A stretch of DNA of 32,511 nt, from the NCBI RefSeq assembly GCF_000377565.1, contig NZ_KB898384.1:1-32511 (forward strand), in the 5' to 3' direction. The translations under genes and the position numbers were made by a program. The notes below the pieces were generated by a model. The model saw only the letters and a program-made list of their open reading frames with translations. It ran no database searches and was not told where the DNA came from. This DNA is from Rhizobium sp. 2MFCol3.1 (GTDB lineage Bacteria > Pseudomonadota > Alphaproteobacteria > Rhizobiales > Rhizobiaceae). Below are positions 24,268 through 31,976 of the stretch, piece by piece (positions within the stretch are counted from its first letter, which is position 1; each line of letters opens with the position of its first letter).

Positions 24268-24825
24268 TTACATCTTCGGCAGAAGAACTTTGTCGATAAC
24301 ATGGATGACGCCGTTGGACTGCTTGACGTCAGCGATCGTCACGTGAGCAACGCCGCCCATTTCGTCAGTCAGTGTGATCTTGCCCATGCTTTCCTTGGCT
24401 TTCAAGATGCAACCGCCCACCGTCTTGACGTCATGTGTGCCCTTGTCGTCCTTGATCATCTTCTCGATGGTCTTCGACATGGCATCGGCTGCGACGACGT
24501 GGCAAGTGAGAACCTTGACGAGCTGAGCCTTGTTTTCAGGCTTCAGGAGCGTATCGACAGTGCCTTTGGGCAGAGCGTCGAAGGCTTCGTTGGTCGGCGC
24601 GAAGACTGTGAATGGGCCCTTGCCCTGGAGGGTTTCCACCAGACCTGCGGCCTTCACAGCGGCAACGAGCGTCGTGTGGTCCTTTGAATTCATCGCGTTT
24701 TCGACGATGTTTTTGTTTTCGTACATGGCCGCGCCGCCGACTTTCGGATTGGCAGCATAGGCGCCAGCAGCGGTGGCGGATACGAGAGCAGCAATTGCAA
24801 CCGCGCGAAGTGCGGACTTCATCAT
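24268..24825 (-). CDS. Fasciclin-domain exported protein (Nex18-like)
   Basis: A 185-residue secreted or periplasmic protein: signal peptide (SALRAVAIAALVSATAAGAYA) and a single FAS1 domain with the conserved boxes GPFTVFAPTNEAFDALP and NGVIHVIDKVLLP. FAS1 domains mediate adhesion; in rhizobia the homologue Nex18 is known from symbiosis and stress studies. ATG ATG at 24825/24822 follows AGAGGAAAG. It is probably the last gene of the sigma-controlled set, with its own 150-bp leader containing the inverted repeat at 24879-24897. Confidence 0.9.
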   Translation of the reverse strand: MMKSALRAVAIAALVSATAAGAYAANPKVGGAAMYENKNIVENAMNSKDHTTLVAAVKAAGLVETLQGKGPFTVFAPTNEAFDALPKGTVDTLLKPENKAQLVKVLTCHVVAADAMSKTIEKMIKDDKGTHDVKTVGGCILKAKESMGKITLTDEMGGVAHVTIADVKQSNGVIHVIDKVLLPKM

Positions 24826-24878
24826 GATACTTTCCTCTTACTTTGAACGCCCCGGCGCCGATGCGCGCCTCCCAAGGC

Positions 24879-24897
24879 CGTCACCTGATGGGTGACG
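24879..24897. promoter_or_regulatory. Inverted repeat upstream of the fasciclin gene
   Basis: CGTCACC (24879-24885) and GGTGACG (24891-24897) form a perfect 7-bp inverted repeat with a 5-base spacer, 54 bases upstream of the fasciclin start. It may be an operator or a leader hairpin. Confidence 0.4.
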
Positions 24898-24978
24898 CAA
24901 CAAAAGACGAGAGCGCGAGGAAAAGAGTTTCAGGCGACGCAAGATATCTTTGCGAAATTTCTTCCGAGGATCACAGAG

Positions 24979-25394
24979 CTATGTGTGATCACGACTGAAC
25001 GGCCAGGTAACGACATTTCCTGCGAAGAGCGCCACCTACACCAGCGGAGGCTGCAGGGCAACCGGATCAGATGGTAGCGCCCTTGCCACGGCGGAACGGT
25101 TGCCGCACCGAGATTATCGATGGCATGGTTGATATTGACTGGGAATACGCAGACTGCATAGAGCGCAAGGCCAATGGAAGCCGTGTTCCGGAGCTGCGTT
25201 ACGACGAGCCCGATTGCGCCGGCGATCTCAAGCAATCCAGTCAGCAAAATTACGCCCCTAGGGTCAGGGACCCAAGTAGGTGTAATGCCAAGGAAAGGCC
25301 TGGGTATTACGATATGCAGACTACCGGCAGCGCCGTAGAAGGCGGACAAACCGCAACGGCACCGCCGTTGCCAGACGTCAATCGTTGCCATCAT
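24979..25394 (-). pseudogene. DoxX-like membrane protein, frameshift plus nonsense
   Basis: The 5' part encodes a DoxX-family membrane protein: FYGAAGSLHIVIPRPFLGIT, VILLTGLLEIAGAIGLVVTQ, IGLALYAVCVFPVNINHAID. After RLP (about 25056) the open frame turns into a cysteine- and arginine-rich tail. Restoring one C gives RLPLQPPLV, a TAG at 25038-25036 in place of a family Trp, then VALFAGNVVTWPFSRDHT and a stop at 24981-24979. That is two independent lesions. The ATG at 25394 overlaps the hydrolase end by 17 bases, so it belonged to the sigma operon. Confidence 0.75.
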
Positions 25395-26386
25395 GCGCGA
25401 TCCGCCGTTCGACATCTCGCTTCAACGCGGTCAAATTCGTCTTACCGCCGGCAACCACCTCGATCGCCCCGATCGCCAGATCGCTGGCGACAAAATCCGA
25501 TTTATGGCCAAGATCGTGGACGACAACGAGGCGTGCGCCATGAATGTCGCGCGCGAGATGCCGCGCATGGACCTCAGGAGAAACGATCTCATCTGTATCG
25601 CCGGTGATGATTATGGTGGGAGCACGGATACGCCGATAGCCGGGCGCCGCGGACTTTGCCCAGTCGCTGAGCGCAGCCACTTCTCGTGCGTTGTGCCGAA
25701 ATCGTGCCGGCCGCAGCGTTTCCAAAGCACGCGTGCGGGCGAGGTAATCCCAGGGCACGGGATTTGGCGCAAAGACGCCTCTCGTCGCTCCATCAATCGC
25801 CACAACACCGATCGGGGGCACGGTAGAGGTGCTAGACAAGGCCCTCGTTATTGGCGCGCTTGCAGCTTTGTAGTACCAGGAAATCCCGCCGTTCCACGGA
25901 TAGACAGCCGGAGAGAGCAAAACGAGGCCGGACACCATCTCGGGGTGGAGAACAGCAAGGGACGCAGCGATCGCTCCGCCGAATGAATGTCCGACGATGA
26001 TGGCTCTCGCAATCCCACGCTTCTTCATGAGAATGGCAATCGCGTCAGCCTGGCCGTCAGGAAGAATGTTCCGCTCGCCGCCGACGTCGGAGCCGCCATG
26101 GCCCGGACGATCAACGAAGAGCAATTTCGCACGCCCTTGCGGCTTCGCGCGAAACGAAAACATCGGATCCATAAAGATTGGCACTGGCCCCGTGGACGAA
26201 CACGATCGGAGGTAGGTCGGGTTTTCCCCTAGGCTCGGCCAAGACACTGTTGAGCTTGAAACAGCCGACATCGATGCGGACTGGCTGGTCCTGTTGCTCT
26301 GGAGTGGCGACCGCGCGGGACAAACCGAATAGGGAAAAACCAATCATCAAAAGCGCGCCGACAAGGCAGAGGATCCGAGCCGACAT
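25378..26386 (-). pseudogene. Alpha/beta hydrolase, frameshifted
   Basis: Starts at ATG 26386, four bases after the anti-sigma stop, with a membrane or signal segment (ILCLVGALLMIGFSLFGL). The first frame reads PPIVFVHGASANL (oxyanion HG motif) and then loses homology; the next frame resumes MDPMFSFRAKPQGRAKLLFV. One extra T in the T-run at about 26173-26175 (plus-strand AAA) explains the shift. The rest is intact: nucleophile elbow VGHSFGGA, acid region ITGDTDEIVSPE, and His in HDLGHKSDF. It was an exported or membrane-anchored serine hydrolase; substrate unknown. Confidence 0.85.
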
Positions 26387-26390
26387 GTCT

Positions 26391-27104
26391 TCAGAGCTGT
26401 CTGGCCGTGCCGCTGGCAACGACGGGGCCAGTCGGCAACCCTGTCGGTGAACCGCCGAATGGCTCAAGGCTGACGGCAAGAGTTGCACCAGCGCTGATAT
26501 TCTGACGCAAGTCCGCGGGGATCAGCAGTTCGCCTTCGGCATTCGGCTGAAACACGCCCAGCGAACGCGGGTTGCCTCTTCCCGGCACCAACCAGAGCTG
26601 CAGCGACTTTTCGTCTTGTTTTCCGGCCGCGACCGGAATGATTCGCAGTCTTCCGCTTGACGCATCGAAGGACGCCAGCAGATTGACTGGATTGTCGGGA
26701 GCAGAGAGTTCGGCCACCACCGGGCCAAGGGAAGGCTGCATAGACAGCATACCGGAAGCATAGACTAAAGCCACAACGGCAACTGCTGAGGTGGCGAGCG
26801 AGACCCATCGCCAAAAACCAGCCGCGTTCCAAAGCCCGGTTGCAACCGGCGACGGATCTACGCCAAAGAGCCGCTTCTCGATCTCGGTAAACACCGCAGC
26901 GCCGGGCGTTGTCTCCTGATAGTCGTCGTTGAACGTGGACAGGTCTGATTGCCAGCGCTCGATCATTGTGGCGAAGGCTCGATCCTCAGCGATCCGTCGC
27001 TCCACCATGCGGCGTGCATCTGCCGACAGGACGCCGAGCACATACTCACCTGCAAGGATCTCGTCCTTCGGCCGTCCCCCTTCATTCTGGCCGATCGGGG
27101 TCAT
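26391..27104 (-). CDS. RskA-like anti-sigma factor (second pair)
   Basis: A 237-residue membrane anti-sigma factor. N-terminal ILAGEYVLGVLSADARRMVE, membrane segment WVSLATSAVAVVALVYASGM (about residues 101-120), and RskA domain ending EPFGGSPTGLPTGPVVASG. I chose ATG at 27104 because it overlaps the sigma stop as ATGA; a GTG 12 bases upstream also starts in frame. Related in architecture to the anti-sigma at 19148 but clearly divergent in sequence. Confidence 0.9.
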   Translation of the reverse strand: MTPIGQNEGGRPKDEILAGEYVLGVLSADARRMVERRIAEDRAFATMIERWQSDLSTFNDDYQETTPGAAVFTEIEKRLFGVDPSPVATGLWNAAGFWRWVSLATSAVAVVALVYASGMLSMQPSLGPVVAELSAPDNPVNLLASFDASSGRLRIIPVAAGKQDEKSLQLWLVPGRGNPRSLGVFQPNAEGELLIPADLRQNISAGATLAVSLEPFGGSPTGLPTGPVVASGTARQL

Positions 27105-27643
27105 CGCTGCATGCACTCCCTGAGCTTCAGAAGACTTCGACGCAGCCAGGTGCGAACTGTATTTAATGGCACATTCAGATTTTCAGATAGCTCGACATAG
27201 CTCCATCCGTCGACATAGGCGCGGCGGACGGCCTGAGCATGGGCCGCATCGAGTTCGAGCATGCAGTTTCCTATGCGACGCCCTTCATCTGCGATCAAAA
27301 CGTGCTGCTCTGGCGTGGATATGGTCTGGTCCTCGAGATCGTAAGCCTCGTCGATATCGTCGGTCGCCGGTTTGCGGGCTCGCAGAATATCGATTGCATG
27401 GTTCCGAGCGATCGCCGCAAGCCAGGTAGATGGCGAACCCGTTTGGATGGCGAAGGTCTTCGCACGTTTCCAGACCTTGATGTAGACCTCCTGAAGTGCT
27501 TCTTCTGCATCGGTCTTCGTTCTCAGAATACGGAGACAGATAGCAAAAAGCCTAGGACTGGTCGCCCGATAAAGCGCTGTAAATGCGGCCCGGTCTCCAA
27601 TTCCGACACGATTGATCAAATCTGCTATGTCACTGGTTTGCAT
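27101..27643 (-). CDS. ECF RNA polymerase sigma factor (second pair)
   Basis: A 180-residue SigK-like ECF sigma factor. Region 2: FAICLRILRTKTDAEEALQE then VYIKVWKRAKTF; region 4: AYVDGWSYVELSENLNVPLN then TVRTWLRRSLLKLRECM. ATG at 27643 follows AAGG; the longer frame to 27775 is non-coding leader. About 128 bases separate it from the DUF2177 gene upstream, room for an autoregulated promoter. It heads sigma, anti-sigma, hydrolase and DoxX genes and may also drive the upstream lipid genes. Confidence 0.9.
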   Translation of the reverse strand: MQTSDIADLINRVGIGDRAAFTALYRATSPRLFAICLRILRTKTDAEEALQEVYIKVWKRAKTFAIQTGSPSTWLAAIARNHAIDILRARKPATDDIDEAYDLEDQTISTPEQHVLIADEGRRIGNCMLELDAAHAQAVRRAYVDGWSYVELSENLNVPLNTVRTWLRRSLLKLRECMQR

Positions 27644-27771
27644 TCGTGAATACCTTGCCGCCGACCTGTTATAGAGATCGCCGATCTGGAAAGACAAGGC
27701 GGTGTGGCCAATAAATCTTGGCGCCGGCCAATCAAAGCGAAACGGGATATTCAAGAGAGAAGTGTCATCTT

Positions 27772-28206
27772 TCATCGAGATGCTCCCGACGCCGAAGCGC
27801 TCGATCCGGATACGCGAAGTGAAATCCAGCAGCCGATAAGGGCAGCCGTTCCGGACAGGATCGACCCCCAGGCGAGATCAGCCAGTGTGAGGGCCGTGGA
27901 CCAATTCCCCAGCGTTGCCTGATTGGTCAGGTCGTAGGTCGCATAGGCGGTAAAGCCGAGAATGGCCCCATGAATTGCAGCAGATCGCGGCGAACCCTTT
28001 TCCAAGCCGGGCTTGATCGCCAAAAATGTCAGCCCGGCGACATAGAGCAGATAGAAGGCGACAGCCGGCGCGAGCCTGAAGTCTTCAACGAGCATATCAC
28101 CCATGACCGGACGATAGAGCGTGCTTGCCATCACGCTCAACCAGACGAAGTCGATCACGACAAAGGTGGGCAGCGTCACGACATAGGCCACGAGAACACG
28201 TCTCAA
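27772..28206 (-). CDS. DUF2177 membrane protein
   Basis: A 144-residue inner-membrane protein with about four transmembrane helices (LVAYVVTLPTFVVIDFVWL, FYLLYVAGLTFLAI, IHGAILGFTAYATYDLTNQA, LADLAWGSILSGTAALIGCW). The conserved TYDLTNQATLG segment marks the DUF2177 family, often found with ECF sigma factors and CFA-type methyltransferases. It lies 33 bases after the DUF2147 stop. Role unknown. Confidence 0.85.
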   Translation of the reverse strand: MRRVLVAYVVTLPTFVVIDFVWLSVMASTLYRPVMGDMLVEDFRLAPAVAFYLLYVAGLTFLAIKPGLEKGSPRSAAIHGAILGFTAYATYDLTNQATLGNWSTALTLADLAWGSILSGTAALIGCWISLRVSGSSASASGASR

Positions 28207-28238
28207 GCCAATCTCCCTAATCGCTTGGTCCTCCGCGT

Positions 28239-28619
28239 CTAGTTAATTCGGGTCCAATCAACGCCTTTGCATAAGAGCCCGGCGACGATGCACCCTTTCG
28301 TGGTCATCTTGTCTCCAGTGACTGTCACCGTCAGCTTGTAGGTCAGGTTCCGCTGCGGATCGAAGGCTGTTCCGGAATAAACACCCTCGGCATCCGGCTC
28401 GATGGTCATGACAAGCTTGTCGCCCTCCTTTTCCTTGGGCGTGCCAGGCTTGATCCAGGTGTTGATGGCGCAAATGTCCGATCCACAGGATGCGATGCGG
28501 ACCTTGGCATTTCCATCGCCTCGTGCCCATTGGCCGTCAATATCCGCTGCGTGGGCCAAAGTGAAAACCGGTAGGGTTGCTAGAGCTGCGACGCTCGTGG
28601 CCATTATAAACTTCATCAT
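28239..28619 (-). CDS. DUF2147 exported protein
   Basis: A 126-residue secreted protein: signal peptide (FIMATSVAALATLPVFTLAH, cleavage near AHA) and a DUF2147 domain with DIDGQWARGDGNAKVRIASC then CAINTWIKPGTPKEKEGDK. Four cysteines in the mature part (ASCGSDIC, GCIVAGLLC) probably form disulfides in the periplasm. AGGAG precedes two adjacent ATG codons (28619 and 28616); either may start. Some DUF2147 proteins are linked to envelope stress. Confidence 0.85.
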   Translation of the reverse strand: MMKFIMATSVAALATLPVFTLAHAADIDGQWARGDGNAKVRIASCGSDICAINTWIKPGTPKEKEGDKLVMTIEPDAEGVYSGTAFDPQRNLTYKLTVTVTGDKMTTKGCIVAGLLCKGVDWTRIN

Positions 28620-28644
28620 GCTTGCTTCTCCTTCTGCCAGCGGG

Positions 28645-29875
28645 TCACGCATGCTCGATCGTGTAGAGTCCGACATCGATGCTCCCTTCTTCGAAGCCTG
28701 CCTCGCAGTAGCAGAGGTAGTAGTGCCAAAGACGCTTGAAGCGATCGTCGAAGCCAAGTGCAGCGATTGCGGGCCATCGCGCGTGAAACCGCGCCCGCCA
28801 TTCACGCAGCGTCCTGGCATAGGATTTCCCGAAATGTTCAACCTCGACCAGTTTCAAACCGGCGGCCGCGACTGCAGCTTCAAGCGCCTTGTCCGAAGGT
28901 AGGAAGCCGCCGGGAAAGACGTACTTCTGGATGAAGTCGATACCACTGCGATAGCGCTCGAACCGCCGGTCCTCGATGGAAATGATCTGGAGGACGGCGC
29001 GGCCATCCGGTTTCATGCAGCGCTTCAAGGTATCGAAATAACTTGGCCAGTAGGCCTCGCCTACCGCTTCGAACATTTCGATCGAGACGATGCGGTCGAA
29101 CTGCCCCTTTGTATCACGATAGTCCTGGAGACGAAGATCGACCTGTTCGGAAATGCCAGCTCTCGCGACCACGTCCTTCGCCCAGGCCAGTTGCGAGGGT
29201 GAAAGCGTGATGCCGACGACATCCGCATGGGCGCTGACCGCCAGGTCGGCCGCCAACGCGCCCCAACCGCAACCGATCTCCAGCACGCGCTCGCCGCCTG
29301 ACAGCGAGAGCTTTTCGCGAATTCGGCCGAGCTTCTTGCGTTGAGCAGCCTCCAGACTCGGCGTGGTTTCATCGAATATCGCCGAGGAATAGAGCATCGA
29401 AGCGTCGAGCCACTCCCTGTAGAAATCGTTGCCGAGGTCGTAATGCGCTTCGATATTGCGGCGACTGCCGCGCTTCGAATTGGCCTTCAACAGATGGCCG
29501 ATCCTGTTGATCAGCCGCATGATGCCGTTTCCTTCGATGGCCGGCGCCAGCACGTCGCCATTTTGAGCCGCGAGCCGGATGACCGCCGTCAAATCCGGCG
29601 ACGTCCAGTCCCCCCGCATACCCCTCGGCAAAACCGATATCGCCGGCGCTCAGCAGGCGGCGCAACATGCGCCAGCGGCGCATCACTATAACAGCTTCTG
29701 GCGCCGGCTCGGATCCAACCGCTTCCACGACTGCGCCGGACGGCAGCACTACGCCCAGCCGACCATGCCGAAGATGGGCTATGAGGCGTTTCATCAGCCG
29801 GCCGCCAAAACGACGATTTCCAGTCTCAACGTCGAGACGCAGTGAAATCGGTGAGAAGTCGTCGAGCGGGCTCAT
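28645..29875 (-). pseudogene. Cyclopropane-fatty-acid-synthase-like methyltransferase, frameshifted
   Basis: Starts at ATG 29875, overlapping the oxidoreductase stop (ATGA), and runs in one frame to DIGFAEGY. At about 29617-29621 two bases (TATATG to TATG) appear to be missing, after which the other frame continues MRGDWTSPDLTAVIRLAAQN. The catalytic part is well conserved: AHYDLGNDFYREWLDASMLY, SAM-binding VLEIGCGWGALAADLA, and IVSIEMFEAVGEAYWPSYF. The restored protein would be about 410 residues, normal for the family, which methylates unsaturated acyl chains of membrane phospholipids. If the lesion is real, only an N-terminally truncated protein could be made. Confidence 0.85.
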
Positions 29876-31257
29876 GCGGACGCCTCTAGTCCGACCGGCA
29901 GTCCCACGGGTCTGGCAAGTGGCTTGCGGACGATGCGAGCGCTCTCCTTTGCGACCTGCCATGGCCGGCGCAGGCCACCCAAGTCTTCTGCAACCGCCAA
30001 CCCGGCCTGGATCCCGTCCTCGTGGAAGCCGGAACCGAAATGCGCGCCGCAGAACCAGGTATTGCGGACGCCCTGCAGCGACCAGACTTCCTGCTGCGCC
30101 CTTTCAGTGCCTAGATCGAAGACTGGATGTTCGTAGACCTCGCGGCGGATGACGGTCTCCTCCCGCGGTGCACGCTGCGGATTCAAGGTCACAAATGTCG
30201 GCGGTGCGGCGCCGAGCGGCTGCAATCTATTCATCCAGTAGGTGATCGACGGCTGAGCCGGCTCGGCACGCACGCCGATCCGGGTATTGGCAACGTAATT
30301 CCAGCTCGACCAGGCGGTGCGCCGTTTAGGCATCAGGCTAATGTCGCCGTGAAGTACGGCCTCGTTGCGCGAATAGCGGAAGGCGGCGAGTACGCACCGT
30401 TCATCGTCGGTCGGATCGGCGAGCATGCGAAGCGCCTGGTCCGCGTGCGTGGCGATCACCACATCATCGAACCTGTGCTGCCCGCCAAGACCGTCGCGAA
30501 GATCCACATGCCCTGCCATCCGCCGGATAGCGGCGACAGGGGTCGATAATCTGATCCTGTCGGCAAAGCGATGCGTGATCCGGCCGACATATTCGCGGCT
30601 GCCACCTCTTACCGTTCGCCAGACAGGCCTGTTCCACAGTTCGAGCAGGCCGTGATTGCAGCAGAATTTCACGAAGCTAGATGCAGGGTAGGCGCCAACC
30701 TGCATGGCGGGCGTCGACCAGATCGCGGCGGCCATCGGGTACAAATGATCCTCCCGGAAGGCGCGGCCATAGCGATTGCGGTTCAGATAGTCTTCAAGTG
30801 ATATGGCGCCCATTATCGCGAGATCTCGCGGCGCCGTCCGGTAGAAGCGTAGGAGGTCGCGCATCATCGACCAGAAGCGCGGGCTAGTGATGTTCGATCT
30901 CTGCGCGAAGAGACCGAGACCCGTACCGCCCGAGTATTCGAAGGCGCCGTTGTTCAGCGACACCGCGAAGGACATGTTCGATATCGCTGTCGGCACGTCC
31001 AGCATGCGAAACAGTGCTGTCAGATTGGGATAGGTGACTTCGTTATAGACGATAAAGCCAGTGTCGACGGCGATCGGTCCGGCTTTGCTTTCAAATTCGA
31101 CGGTGTTGCTGTGGCCGCCAATCCGGTCTGCGGCTTCAAAAATCGTTACGTCATGTGATTGCGACAGGAGCCAAGCGGCCGATAGGCCGGAAATCCCACT
31201 CCCAACGATCGCAATATTCAATCTGCGGCTATCCGCCCTTCGGTTTCTTAGTTCCAT
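29872..31257 (-). CDS. FAD-dependent oxidoreductase (amine-oxidase/desaturase-like)
   Basis: A 461-residue flavoprotein. The Rossmann FAD motif is IAIVGSGISGLSAAWLL (about residues 15-31), followed by FEAADRIGGHSNTV and the C-terminal FAD segment NTWFCGAHFGSGFHEDGIQA. Genes of this type sit beside CFA-like methyltransferases in many Proteobacteria, where they are thought to act on acyl chains. ATG at 31257 follows AGGGA. The frame is intact although the coupled methyltransferase is broken. Likely cytoplasmic or peripheral at the inner membrane. The proposed lipid substrate is inference from context. Confidence 0.9.
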   Translation of the reverse strand: MELRNRRADSRRLNIAIVGSGISGLSAAWLLSQSHDVTIFEAADRIGGHSNTVEFESKAGPIAVDTGFIVYNEVTYPNLTALFRMLDVPTAISNMSFAVSLNNGAFEYSGGTGLGLFAQRSNITSPRFWSMMRDLLRFYRTAPRDLAIMGAISLEDYLNRNRYGRAFREDHLYPMAAAIWSTPAMQVGAYPASSFVKFCCNHGLLELWNRPVWRTVRGGSREYVGRITHRFADRIRLSTPVAAIRRMAGHVDLRDGLGGQHRFDDVVIATHADQALRMLADPTDDERCVLAAFRYSRNEAVLHGDISLMPKRRTAWSSWNYVANTRIGVRAEPAQPSITYWMNRLQPLGAAPPTFVTLNPQRAPREETVIRREVYEHPVFDLGTERAQQEVWSLQGVRNTWFCGAHFGSGFHEDGIQAGLAVAEDLGGLRRPWQVAKESARIVRKPLARPVGLPVGLEASA

Positions 31258-31393
31258 CTATCCCTGCACCTCGGCGGCTCGATTGCTCCCTCACGACATT
31301 GGTACGAGGGCCGGGCGCAGAGAGTTTCATTGCAGGGACATTAATTTCGAGGAATTCCATTAGAGCCGAAGCAACGATGAGAGAGCATGTGGG

Positions 31394-31427
31394 TGGCGCT
31401 CCTGCGAGGACGACAATAGGAGCGCCA
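31394..31427 (-). terminator. Hairpin directly after the Met-rich protein gene
   Basis: TGGCGCTCCT (31394-31403) pairs perfectly with AGGAGCGCCA (31418-31427), 14-base loop, seven bases past the stop at 31434. Strong stem but no T-run; probable 3' end or processing signal separating the small abundant transcript from the downstream oxidoreductase gene. Confidence 0.55.
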
Positions 31428-31433
31428 TCGCGG

Positions 31434-31712
31434 TCACTTCATGGCGTCGCAGTGCTTCATCATGTCGGACTTTTTCATGCTGTCTTTTTCCATGCCGGCC
31501 TTGTGCATGCAGTCGGCCTTCGTGCCGCCCATCTTCATGCTGTTGGCCTTCATGGAACTGGACATCATGTTGTCGGTCTTCGTCATGTTCGATTTCATGC
31601 TGTCCGGCTTCTTCATCGAATCCATGCTCGACTGAGCACTGGCGCCGCCGGCGACCAGCGAAATGCCGATAAGCGTGACACTGGCGAAGGTGGTGAAAAG
31701 ACGCGTATTCAT
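31434..31712 (-). CDS. Met-rich exported protein with MxKDx-like pentapeptide repeats
   Basis: A 92-residue protein with a signal peptide (TFASVTLIGISLVAGGASA, cleavage after ASA) and a mature part made almost only of Met, Lys, Ser, Asp and Asn in units such as SMDSMKKPDSMKSNM, TKTDNM, EKDSMKKSDM. This matches the idea of the pentapeptide MxKDx repeat family. Two Cys (ADCMHK, KHCDAM) and many Met suggest a periplasmic metal (copper) or oxidant buffer; that is inference. The ATG at 31712 follows GGGAGG. It is divergent from the DUF1295 gene. Confidence 0.85.
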   Translation of the reverse strand: MNTRLFTTFASVTLIGISLVAGGASAQSSMDSMKKPDSMKSNMTKTDNMMSSSMKANSMKMGGTKADCMHKAGMEKDSMKKSDMMKHCDAMK

Positions 31713-31976
31713 GGTGGGCCTCCCAAATGCTGCCCGCCGCACCATGCGACGGGGTCACATGCCTTCGTTCGCAGCCTTCCGGCGGTTTGTTACAGCCATC
31801 GCGCGCCTGTGATTATGAAATGCCGAAACAACGGAACTTCCTGACGCCCCGAATGCAGAGGTAGCGAGTTTCATAGAGGACTTTGATTTTCGAAGATTTT
31901 TTCCTCCGGAATGAAACTAAGAGACTTTGCCTCCCGTAGAGACAACACCCAACTTCGGGTCCACACGGGAAGACTG

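Noticed and set aside
25071..25986. Plus-strand frames across the hydrolase and DoxX region
   Set aside because: Shadows of the minus-strand hydrolase, which has a complete catalytic triad.
31155..31844. 229-aa His-rich frame on the plus strand (31155-31844)
   Set aside because: The His-rich appearance is the reverse reading of ATG-rich codons in the Met-rich protein gene.
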